From Legionella quateirensis (GTDB lineage Bacteria > Pseudomonadota > Gammaproteobacteria > Legionellales > Legionellaceae): DNA of 64,000 nucleotides. Numbering within the stretch: position 1 is the stretch's first letter; each line of letters opens with the position of its first letter. Location: NCBI RefSeq assembly GCF_001467955.1, contig NZ_LNYR01000001.1, positions 1-64,000 of the forward strand, read 5' to 3'. Under the pieces are notes generated by a model. It saw nothing but the letters and a program-made list of their open reading frames with translations, was not told the DNA's origin and did not search any database. A program made the translations under genes and the position numbers. Below, piece by piece: positions 20,094-27,960 of the stretch.

Positions 20094-21458
20094 CTATTTG
20101 TTATCTATTGATGAGAGTATCAGTTCCGCAGTTCCAGGCTGGTACTCATCTTTATCGATGCGAACATAAATTACTTGTTCTTCTTTCGATATAGCAGCTT
20201 CTTTGATTCCTTTAACCTGTAACAGTTCTTTTATTAGGGAATCATTTGTGTCAATTTGAGACGAGTAATGCAATATCAGGGTAGAGACATAAACATTGGG
20301 TTTCATATAAATGGCTACACTCAGCCAGATAATACCGAGCAGGGCATTAATCATAAATATACCCTGACTGCTATGCCATTGGTATAAAACTCCAGCAAGT
20401 GAACCACCGACAAAAATTCCTAAAAATTGACTTGTAGAATAAATGCCCATAGCAGTACCTTTGCTGTTGGGATTTGCTTGTTTCGATATGAGTGATGGCA
20501 AGGTTGCTTCCAGGATATTAAACGCGATGAAATAAACAAACATCAACAGGCATAGGCTATACCAATCCTGGCAGGTCAGCGCCAGAAGAAATTGCGCGGC
20601 AGTTGAGAACAGAACTGACAGCACAAATACGGTTTTCATTAACTTTTTCTTTTCAGCCATGACAATAAAAGGAATCATGAGTACAAATGAGAATAACATT
20701 AGGGGTAAATAAAAATGCCACTGTTGGGTTAAATGTCCTTGTTTTATATGGTGGCTCAGTAAAATAGGTATAGCAAAAAATGTTGAAGTTAAAATAAAAT
20801 GCTGGCAGAAAATACCCACATTCAGTCTTTGCAAATGTCGATTACTGATGACTGGTTTAAATAAAGAAAGATTTGCTTCACTATCTGCGTGAAAACATTC
20901 TTTTATTGGGTTGGGTATAACTACATGAAGTAAGATAATACCAAAAATTGCCAAAACCGCAGTGAGATAAAAGATTCCTGAAAGTCCAGAGTAATGTGAC
21001 AGAGCGGGGCTGATAACCATAGCCAGACTAAAGGAAATACCAATAGTCATGCCAATTACGGCCATTCCTTTTGTTCGTTGTTCATCTGGCGTCAAATCAG
21101 CTAATAGAGCAATGAGCACACTACCTACCGCACCGGTTCCCTGAAGTGTTCTTGCGAGAATCATACCATATATAGAATCAGTCATGGCTCCAAGTACACT
21201 GCCCAGAGTAAATAGTAACAACCCGACAGTGATCATGGGCTTTCTGCCAATCTTGTCTGAAAGCATGCCAAAAGGCATTTGCAGTAAGCCCTGGGTCAAT
21301 CCATAGCCACCTAATGCCAGGCCAATGAGTGTTGGTGTTGCGCCCTGAAGTTTCTCAGCATAAACAGAAAATACCGGTATAAGCAGGAATAATCCTAACA
21401 TTCGGAACGAAAAAATGGCGGCAATTGGAAAAACTGTTTTTGACCAGGAATACTTCAT
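20094..21458 (-). CDS. yajR: MFS transporter, YajR type with C-terminal YAM-like domain
   Basis: 454 aa, the same length as E. coli YajR. It has twelve hydrophobic segments. The FSFRMLGLFLLIPVFSVY start matches the family, and motif A is GMLSDKIGRKP between TM2 and TM3. After the last TM comes a soluble tail (about 390-454: LILHYSSQIDTNDSLIKELL ... VIYVRIDKDEYQPGT) that fits the ferredoxin-like YAM domain of YajR. It is an inner-membrane proton-driven efflux or uptake carrier; the substrate is unknown. It is divergent from the fatty-acid locus. Confidence 0.85.
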   Translation of the reverse strand: MKYSWSKTVFPIAAIFSFRMLGLFLLIPVFSVYAEKLQGATPTLIGLALGGYGLTQGLLQMPFGMLSDKIGRKPMITVGLLLFTLGSVLGAMTDSIYGMILARTLQGTGAVGSVLIALLADLTPDEQRTKGMAVIGMTIGISFSLAMVISPALSHYSGLSGIFYLTAVLAIFGIILLHVVIPNPIKECFHADSEANLSLFKPVISNRHLQRLNVGIFCQHFILTSTFFAIPILLSHHIKQGHLTQQWHFYLPLMLFSFVLMIPFIVMAEKKKLMKTVFVLSVLFSTAAQFLLALTCQDWYSLCLLMFVYFIAFNILEATLPSLISKQANPNSKGTAMGIYSTSQFLGIFVGGSLAGVLYQWHSSQGIFMINALLGIIWLSVAIYMKPNVYVSTLILHYSSQIDTNDSLIKELLQVKGIKEAAISKEEQVIYVRIDKDEYQPGTAELILSSIDNK

Positions 21459-21608
21459 TGATACGAGTAATTAATATAGTGGTGTGCAGATGGTACAAAG
21501 TTAAAGCTTTAGAAACAAGGTATTTTACTATTCCAATACGTATTAGGTCATTGACAGATTTTAAGATTCCCGGTAGTTTGGTGCCTTTTTATACTAGAGG
21601 ATAACTCT

Positions 21609-22364
21609 ATGAGTTCAGTATTTGCAGGAAAGGTGGCGTTAATTACTGGTGGAGCAAGGGGTATAGGGAAGGCGACAGCTCTAAAATTGGCTCAGGCAGG
21701 AAGTGATATCGCTATCGTTTACTATAATAGTTCCGATGAGGCTCAAGCTCTGGTTCAGGAAATACAGAATTTAGGGCGAAAAGCAGTCGCACTACAGGCC
21801 AATGTTGCGGATCACCAATCGGTTAAAGAACTGTTTGGCCAATTTAAAGAACATTTTAATCATCTTGATTTTCTCATCAGCAATGCCGCCAGCGGGGTAT
21901 TAAAGCCAGCATTAAAGATGTCGACCAAACATTGGCGTTGGTGTATGGAAACCAATGCTTTAGCGTTAAATCATTTAGTGAGTGAAGGTCGTGAATTGAT
22001 GCCTAAAAACAGCAGGGTTGTCGCTTTATCCAGTCTTGGTGCCTCCCGGGCAATACCCAATTACGCGTTTATTGGTGCATCCAAAGCAGCTCTCGAGGCG
22101 TTAGTCCGTTCATTAAGTTTGGAGCTGGCTGTTTTTGGCATTACGGTGAATACTGTTTCTGCCGGAGTTGTTGATACTGATGCATTAAAACATTTCCCTA
22201 ACAGAGAACAGTTGCTTGACGAATATCAGTCTCATGCTCTTGCTGACAGACCATTGACTCCTCAAGATGTGGCTAATGCTGTGTATCTTCTGTGTTTACC
22301 TGAAGCGTCAATGATCAATGCTCATACCTTGTTTGTAGATGCGGGGTACAGCCAGGTTGGATAG
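21609..22364 (+). CDS. fabL: Enoyl-ACP reductase III-like SDR (FabL type)
   Basis: 251 aa. Rossmann NAD(P) motif TGGARGIG (13-20). The active site has the enoyl-reductase spacing Tyr-x6-Lys (Y152, K159), in place of the Y-x3-K of ordinary SDRs. Segments NAASGVLKP, VDTDALKHFPNRE and the overall frame match Bacillus subtilis FabL closely. The expected role is the last reduction of each fatty-acid elongation round. It is placed 84 bases before an ACP-KAS-acyltransferase run on the same strand, so it probably serves the same pathway, although general fatty-acid synthesis is possible. Confidence 0.85.
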   Translation: MSSVFAGKVALITGGARGIGKATALKLAQAGSDIAIVYYNSSDEAQALVQEIQNLGRKAVALQANVADHQSVKELFGQFKEHFNHLDFLISNAASGVLKPALKMSTKHWRWCMETNALALNHLVSEGRELMPKNSRVVALSSLGASRAIPNYAFIGASKAALEALVRSLSLELAVFGITVNTVSAGVVDTDALKHFPNREQLLDEYQSHALADRPLTPQDVANAVYLLCLPEASMINAHTLFVDAGYSQVG

Positions 22365-22400
22365 AGCATCATTATATATAGATGAATAATGAACTTTTTA

Positions 22401-22409
22401 TGATATAAT
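22401..22409 (+). promoter_or_regulatory. Candidate extended -10 promoter before the ACP gene
   Basis: TGATATAAT at 22401-22409 is an extended -10 (TG, one base, TATAAT), 40 bases before the ACP ATG. No convincing -35 is seen. If used, the ACP-to-acyltransferase genes can be expressed apart from fabL. Confidence 0.5.
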
Positions 22410-22448
22410 TTCTAGCTTTGTGAACTTGGTTAGCACTGGGGAAGAATT

Positions 22449-22862
22449 ATGAATGTAGCTGGCGTTTACCCTAAGGTTAGGGAAATTATTGCTGATGTAT
22501 TAGTTATTGATGCTGAGGAAGTCTCTTTAAATAGTCGATTGATTACAGACTTGGGTGCAGAGTCCATTGATTTCCTTGATTTGGTTTTTCAATTGGAAAA
22601 AGAATTTAAAATTAAAATTCCTCGAGGACAACTGGAAAAAAATGCGCGTGGCGCACTGGCTGAAGATGAGTTTGAGAAAGGCGGTACATTGACACCGGCA
22701 GGACTTGAGGCATTAAAAAATTATTTAAGTGAAGTCCCTTCAGACCAATTTAAAGCAAATATGAAAGTTAATGAAATTCCCATGCTGTTTACAGTAGAAA
22801 CATTTTGTAAATTGGTCGTAGCTGCAGTGGGTCAACAACAAAACGCGGAAACTGTTGCCTGA
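22449..22862 (+). CDS. Specialised acyl carrier protein
   Basis: 137 aa, clearly longer than housekeeping ACP (about 78). The phosphopantetheine site is DLGAESIDFLDL with Ser39; helix III follows as FQLEKEFKIKIPRGQ. After this there is an extra 70-residue part (about 65-137) with its own hydrophobic helix (MLFTVETFCKLVVAAVG). It overlaps the next gene by one base (TGATG). By position it corresponds to AcpXL of the rhizobial very-long-chain fatty acid cluster; that equivalence is inference. Confidence 0.85.
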   Translation: MNVAGVYPKVREIIADVLVIDAEEVSLNSRLITDLGAESIDFLDLVFQLEKEFKIKIPRGQLEKNARGALAEDEFEKGGTLTPAGLEALKNYLSEVPSDQFKANMKVNEIPMLFTVETFCKLVVAAVGQQQNAETVA

Positions 22863-23752
22863 TGCGTTTTTTATTCGTTGATAAAATTGTGCATATATCT
22901 CCCGGGGAATGGATTGGGGGGATTAAACACATCACTAGAGACGATGCCTATGTAACCCTTGATGAGCAAGGAAAAACGTGTTTTATTCCTTCATTAATCG
23001 GTGAAACTCTTGGGCAGTTAGCTGCCTGGAATGTCATGCAGCATAATGATTTTACCTTAAGGCCTGTTGCAGGTGTTGTTGCCAGTGCTCGCCTTCATCG
23101 CCCAGCGTATGTAGGCGAAACTCTGCTGCTTGAGTCTCATATAGATTCTCTGGATGACAGGGCAGTCCAATATCATAGTGTTGCGCGAGTAGGCGAAGAG
23201 CTTGTCTTTAGTATTGAAGGCGCTTTAGGTCCTTTACTACCGATGGCTGATTTTATTGATGCAGAGCTGATCAGACAGCAATTTACGGAAATATTTCATC
23301 CGGCAGACTGGGCAGAAGTGTGCAGTAAAAAATCAGCACTAGCCGGTGACGAACTGATTACTCATGGGCCGACCATAGCGCCTATGATGTTTGATCGGAT
23401 CATTTCAAGTGAAGCGGGTATCAGTATTATAGCAGAAAAAAGAATTTCTTTGGCTGCCCCATATTTCCCCGATCATTTTCCTAAGAAACCTGTCTTACCT
23501 TTGACGGTCTTGTTGGAATGTAAATTAAATCTGGCCCGTGAATTTATTGCGCAAGCAAGACTTCCAATTAAATATCAAGTCAGTGAATTGCGTAAAATTA
23601 AAATGAGTGATTTTGTTCAGCCAGGTGATGTTGTGGTGTGTCATGTAAAAGTAAAGCAACAAACAGATGAAGAGATTATTCTGACTTATCGCAGTGAAGT
23701 AGATGGTAAGCGGGTATGTGTTGTGGATGTAGTGCTTATACCTAAAGGTTGA
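22862..23752 (+). CDS. Double-hotdog 3-hydroxyacyl-ACP dehydratase-like protein
   Basis: 296 aa. It reads as two tandem hotdog halves. The N-terminal half starts MRFLFVDKIVHISPGEW and has PSLIGETLGQLAAWNVM. The C-terminal half has YFPDHFPKKPVLPLTVLLE (about 202-220), a version of the FabZ/FabA signature HFPG-PV-PG---E that keeps the His but replaces glycines. The expected role is dehydration of 3-hydroxyacyl-ACP. Its start overlaps the ACP stop; the next KAS gene begins 4 bases later. A single-chain double hotdog is unlike E. coli FabZ (151 aa). Confidence 0.8.
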   Translation: MRFLFVDKIVHISPGEWIGGIKHITRDDAYVTLDEQGKTCFIPSLIGETLGQLAAWNVMQHNDFTLRPVAGVVASARLHRPAYVGETLLLESHIDSLDDRAVQYHSVARVGEELVFSIEGALGPLLPMADFIDAELIRQQFTEIFHPADWAEVCSKKSALAGDELITHGPTIAPMMFDRIISSEAGISIIAEKRISLAAPYFPDHFPKKPVLPLTVLLECKLNLAREFIAQARLPIKYQVSELRKIKMSDFVQPGDVVVCHVKVKQQTDEEIILTYRSEVDGKRVCVVDVVLIPKG

Positions 23753-23756
23753 TAAC

Positions 23757-25055
23757 ATGAATAAAAGACGAGTTGCAATAACAGGGTTGGGTGCAGTTTC
23801 ACCTATAGGGCATGATGTTCATTCCACCTGGAACAATTTGATTGCCGGGCAATCTGGAATAGATGAAATCAAGCAGTTCGATGCCAGCGCTTTTCCAACC
23901 TATATCGCTGCAGAAGTGAAAAATTTCACTCCCAATCCATCTGTGAAGGGCAAACATACGCGTTTTGCAATGTCTTTTACTCATTATGCTTTGGAAGCAG
24001 CACGTCAGGCATTTGAAGATGCTGCTGTATTACCAACCCAGCAGAACTCTTCCCGATGGGGTGTTGTGACGGGTAGTGGTATGATGACTGCTGAGTTTGA
24101 TTATCTGAAACGTTTTCAAAAAGTGTGTTCTGTGAACGGTGAGACGGATTGGGGTGCTCTACAAGCCCATTCCAGGGAATTTTATAAATTAACCGATTTT
24201 GGTAAAACTACTTCTAACTCGGGATTGTCGTTACTTATCCAGCATTTTGGTATCACGGGTTATGCCTCATCAGTACATACCGCTTGTGCCTCAGGTGGAC
24301 AAGCTTTAGGTTTGGCCATGCAGGTTATTCGTCGTGGTGAAGCCGATTTTATGTTGGCAGGTGGATTTGATTCCATGATTAATCCATTAGGTCTCTCCAG
24401 TTTTTGTTTGTTGGGTGCTTTATCTACCTATAATGATACGCCTCATACCGCAAGCCGCCCGTTTGATGCGACTCGTAATGGTTTTGTTCTGGGTGAAGGC
24501 GCTGCTTTTTTAATACTCGAAGAATGGGAAAAAGCAAAGGCACGAGGTGCTCGTATTTATGCTGAATTAGCTGGCGAAGGTAATTCATTAAGTTCTTACC
24601 GAATTACGGATTCTCATCCAAACGGTGATGGCGCAATTCAGGCCATTGAGCGTGCTCTTAAAGATGCCGGGGTTCAAGCTCGTGATGTGGATTATATTAA
24701 TGCCCATGGTACTTCGACCAAAATGAATGACCTAAGTGAAACCAATGCAATTAAGGCAGTATTTGGAGATCGAATTGCCAATTTACCAACGAGCTCTACC
24801 AAAAGCCAGACTGGCCATTTGATAGCGGCTGCAGGTGCTCTTGAAGCGGTGTTATCAGTAAAATCGATAGAACAGTCGCAAATTCCTAAAACGGCTAATT
24901 TAACTAACCCTGATCCGGAATGTGATTTGGATTATGTTACAGAAGGTCCTCGTGAAAAGTCTCTGGGTGTTGTTTTATCCAATTCTTTCGGATTTGGTGG
25001 TTCAAATAGTTGCTTGTTGTTCAAGCATCCTGAGTTTGAAGGAGCACGTAAATGA
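23757..25055 (+). CDS. Beta-ketoacyl-ACP synthase II-type (FabF-like)
   Basis: 432 aa thiolase-fold condensing enzyme. The full catalytic triad is present: Cys177 in VHTACASGGQ, His317 in NAHGTSTKMND and His354 in KSQTGHLIAAAG. It extends acyl-ACP by two carbons from malonyl-ACP. It overlaps the next, Cys-less KAS by 4 bases (ATGA), suggesting a paired complex. Probably not the housekeeping FabF, given its context. Confidence 0.9.
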   Translation: MNKRRVAITGLGAVSPIGHDVHSTWNNLIAGQSGIDEIKQFDASAFPTYIAAEVKNFTPNPSVKGKHTRFAMSFTHYALEAARQAFEDAAVLPTQQNSSRWGVVTGSGMMTAEFDYLKRFQKVCSVNGETDWGALQAHSREFYKLTDFGKTTSNSGLSLLIQHFGITGYASSVHTACASGGQALGLAMQVIRRGEADFMLAGGFDSMINPLGLSSFCLLGALSTYNDTPHTASRPFDATRNGFVLGEGAAFLILEEWEKAKARGARIYAELAGEGNSLSSYRITDSHPNGDGAIQAIERALKDAGVQARDVDYINAHGTSTKMNDLSETNAIKAVFGDRIANLPTSSTKSQTGHLIAAAGALEAVLSVKSIEQSQIPKTANLTNPDPECDLDYVTEGPREKSLGVVLSNSFGFGGSNSCLLFKHPEFEGARK

Positions 25056-26329
25056 GCGATCTAAACAGAGTATTTATTACAGGACGAAGTGCTTTAACTG
25101 CTTCAGGAGATACTGCGGCGGATACCTGGCAGGCGATTCTTTCAGGTGATAGTGGAATAGATGAAATTAAATATTGGGATTTATCTCAATGGTCACATCG
25201 TCTGGGTGGTGAATTGAAGGATTTTCAACCGGCTAAAATGTTGCCCGATCGAAAATTGATTAAAGTCATCTCCCGTCAGGATGTTATGGGCATTAATGCT
25301 GCTGTGCAAGCGGTAGAACACAGTCAAATACTGAGTTATCGTGATTCTCTCGAGTCTGCTGAATTATTTAATGAGCAAACCGCCGTATATGTGGGCTCAC
25401 CCGGAAATAAATACTTTCAACAATATGACTTTTTGCCTTTATTAGCTAAAACTCAAGATGACATGCAAAGCTTTGCAAAGCAGTTGTTTGATGAGGTACA
25501 TCCTATGTGGTTGTTAAGGATATTACCAAATAATGTTCTCGCATATACTGGCATAACCTACGGTTTTAAAGGACCAAACCATAATGTTACGAACCATGCC
25601 GTCGGAGGCACGCAAGCCATATTAGAAGCTTATCATGCCATACGGAGTGGTCAGGCGGACAGAGCCGTAGTTGTTGCTTATGATATGGGGGTTGAACCAC
25701 AATCTTTGTTTTATTATGAGAAATTGGGCGTAGTAAGTAATCGTCATTTAAAACCCTTTGATGATGAGCATGATGGAACGTTGCTTGCAGAAGGAGCCGC
25801 AGCGCTTGTTCTGGAAAGTGAAGCCAGTGTTCGTGCCCGCTCTGCAAAGTGTTACGGTGAAATTCTTGGTGGTCTATCTGCCAGTGAAGCTACGGGATTG
25901 TTTTCCATAGAGTCTGATGGACAACATTTGACGGCGTTAATGGAGCGAACACTGGAAACAGCGGAATTAGAACCGAAAAATATTGGATTAATCGTTGCTC
26001 ATGGAAATGGTAATAGCAAATCAGATGATAGTGAAGCTCAATCAATTAGAACCGTATTTGCTGATCATCACGTCCCCGTAACTGCCTTTAAATGGTCTAT
26101 GGGACACACCTTATGTGCTTCAGGTGTATTGGATGCGGTACTGACAACTTACGCCTTGGAAAATAGTTGTGCCCCAGGTATTGCCAATTTGGAGCGGGTT
26201 GCGTCCAGCTGTGAGGGATTAGCTTTAAGTACAGACCATCAAAAGTTACAAGCTAATTCATCAGCGCTGATGATCAATAGAGGTTTTGCCAGTATGAACG
26301 CCTGTTTGGTGATTAAATCCTGTGACTGA
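25052..26329 (+). CDS. KAS-fold protein lacking the catalytic cysteine
   Basis: 425 aa. It is KAS-like along its whole length and keeps both histidines (His317 in IVAHGNGNSKSDD, His352 in KWSMGHTLCASG), but the active-site TACA is TNHA: His182 replaces Cys. It should not form an acyl-enzyme. In type II polyketide systems such partners (chain-length factors) dimerise with an active KAS and set chain length; that is the likely role here with the upstream FabF-like protein. It overlaps both neighbours. Confidence 0.88.
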   Translation: MSDLNRVFITGRSALTASGDTAADTWQAILSGDSGIDEIKYWDLSQWSHRLGGELKDFQPAKMLPDRKLIKVISRQDVMGINAAVQAVEHSQILSYRDSLESAELFNEQTAVYVGSPGNKYFQQYDFLPLLAKTQDDMQSFAKQLFDEVHPMWLLRILPNNVLAYTGITYGFKGPNHNVTNHAVGGTQAILEAYHAIRSGQADRAVVVAYDMGVEPQSLFYYEKLGVVSNRHLKPFDDEHDGTLLAEGAAALVLESEASVRARSAKCYGEILGGLSASEATGLFSIESDGQHLTALMERTLETAELEPKNIGLIVAHGNGNSKSDDSEAQSIRTVFADHHVPVTAFKWSMGHTLCASGVLDAVLTTYALENSCAPGIANLERVASSCEGLALSTDHQKLQANSSALMINRGFASMNACLVIKSCD

Positions 26330-27167
26330 ATTAGAACAACAAATCCAATCATTACCGATTAGTCTGGCTGGGAAATTTATATACAGATTTTTGCCATACA
26401 GAAAGCGATTAGTTTTGGCAAATATTAATCAGGTATATTCTAATCAAATCAGCGACGCTCAAAAAATACATTTAGCAAAAGCTTATTATTCACACATCGC
26501 CACATCACTAAAAGAAGCATTGCAATTGCGATTTATGAGTGAAAAGATGCTGCGTAATCAAGTGCAAGTCATTGGTCACGAAAAGATGTTGGCAGTAGTT
26601 GCTCAGCAAAAAGGAGTATTAGTTGTAACAGGACATTTTGGGAATTGGGAGTTTGCACCTTTAGGTGGGGTATTAAGTTTTAAAGAATTTCAAGGGCAAT
26701 TTCATTTTATCAGGCGTACTCTAAGGTTTAAATTTATTGAGCGATTATTGTTTAAGAATTATTATAAAGTTGGTTTAAATGTTATCCCTAAAAAGAACTC
26801 CCTGGAGCAAGTCTGTGTAGCCCTGGAAAAAAATCATGCAGTAATTTTTGTTCTGGATCAACACGCATCTCTGGTTAACAGAGATGGTATCGCAGTAGAG
26901 TTTTTTGGTAAAAAAGCAGGAACTTATAGAAGTTTGGCCACGTTATCACGTCATACCGGTGTGCCAGTAATTCCAGCAGCAGGGTATCGTTTGCCTAATG
27001 GCAAGCATGTTCTGGAGTTTCATGATCCCATTCCCTGGGAAGATCATGATTCTACACAAGAAGCGCTTTATCAAAATACGTTGAAATATAATCAGGCTTT
27101 AGAAAAAATTATTTTGGCTCATCCTGATCAATGGAACTGGATGCACCGCCGCTGGAAACTCTCCTGA
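26322..27167 (+). CDS. LpxL/HtrB-family lipid A acyltransferase (LpxXL-like)
   Basis: 281 aa, starting at GTG 8 bases inside the preceding gene. The catalytic H-x4-E motif is HFGNWE (His105-Glu110) and VLDQHASL and FGKKAGTYR are further family blocks. Lauroyl-type acyltransferases transfer acyl chains from ACP to the lipid A precursor at the inner membrane. As the last gene of an ACP-dehydratase-KAS-KAS run it corresponds to rhizobial lpxXL, which attaches a very long chain. No strong N-terminal membrane helix is seen. Confidence 0.85.
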   Translation: MTELEQQIQSLPISLAGKFIYRFLPYRKRLVLANINQVYSNQISDAQKIHLAKAYYSHIATSLKEALQLRFMSEKMLRNQVQVIGHEKMLAVVAQQKGVLVVTGHFGNWEFAPLGGVLSFKEFQGQFHFIRRTLRFKFIERLLFKNYYKVGLNVIPKKNSLEQVCVALEKNHAVIFVLDQHASLVNRDGIAVEFFGKKAGTYRSLATLSRHTGVPVIPAAGYRLPNGKHVLEFHDPIPWEDHDSTQEALYQNTLKYNQALEKIILAHPDQWNWMHRRWKLS

Positions 27168-27187
27168 ACGGGCGTCTTTGGCACATC

Positions 27188-27264
27188 TTGAACGAAAGGG
27201 GGTTTAAAAAAATGCTCATGTATCTGATGTACACTCCGCTTTTTTTAAACCCCCTTTCGTTCAA
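27188..27264. repeat. Perfect 25-bp inverted repeat with 27-nt loop
   Basis: The arms at 27188-27212 and 27240-27264 are exact reverse complements (TTGAACGAAAGGGGGTTTAA plus five A). No T tract follows on either side, so it is not a simple terminator, although it could stop transcription. It looks like a palindromic interspersed repeat or MITE-like remnant. The remaining part of the 27168-27494 gap shows no gene. Confidence 0.8.
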
Positions 27265-27494
27265 CCTGTACTCAAATACGACCGTTCAGATCCAGGAATT
27301 TTTGGGGTGAATCAGTTCACAATGATTACAATCCGATTTTTTTATGTCCACTTTCTTTTAATATGTACTCAAATTCCTTCATTAAGTTCCGGGATTGTTT
27401 TGGCGCAGTTAAAAAGTGCTCACTTGGGTATAATGACCATTAATACTGTATGTTAGCTTAATAATAGTTTGAATTTTAGAGTTAGAAACCGAGT

Positions 27495-27818
27495 CTAATG
27501 ATGAGGGGTGCGAGTCCGTCTCTCGTCTCTTAGTTGTTTCAGGGCTATAAAAAGTCTATCAATCTCATTGTCATTAGTAAAATTTAAGATGGTTGTCATT
27601 TTTTCGACTCTTAATATCTTGTAGCTTATATTTATAGCAAACCGATGAATTGAAATTTCAATAACTCCTTGTTTTGGCAGCAGGCTATTATTTGTTAGGC
27701 GTACTCCAGAAGCAGATATATCTATGACTTCAAAAGATAGATTTGCGATTTTAGCCAGAATTTCGCCATTATTATTAATTCTGAAAAATGTCCGCCGCTC
27801 ATCCATTTTACTTGCCAA
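27495..27818 (-). CDS. PilZ domain protein
   Basis: 107 aa, a stand-alone PilZ domain. The cyclic-di-GMP motifs are RRTFFR (about 8-13, RxxxR) and DISASGVRL (about 33-41, D/NxSxxG). It is probably a small cytoplasmic c-di-GMP receptor whose target is not shown. The spacing of both motifs is normal and binding is expected. It lies alone between the inverted repeat and a convergently read terminator. Confidence 0.88.
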   Translation of the reverse strand: MASKMDERRTFFRINNNGEILAKIANLSFEVIDISASGVRLTNNSLLPKQGVIEISIHRFAINISYKILRVEKMTTILNFTNDNEIDRLFIALKQLRDERRTRTPHH

Positions 27819-27922
27819 ATCATGGTGTTAGTTTTTAATTGTAGGTTCGTCTTGAGGCAAACGTCAAGCTGCATGAGTGTATCATAGTCAAATCATTGAT
27901 TGTTTATGATGTATTCAAGTAT

Positions 27923-27950
27923 AAAAAAGCCCAGCAATGTGCTGCTGGGC
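27923..27950 (-). terminator. Rho-independent terminator, minus strand
   Basis: Read on the minus strand: stem GCCCAGCA-6 nt-TGCTGGGC (27950-27929) followed by six T. It lies 10 bases after the stop of the 770-aa gene and ends its transcript. Confidence 0.88.
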
Positions 27951-27960
27951 ATGGGGATTA

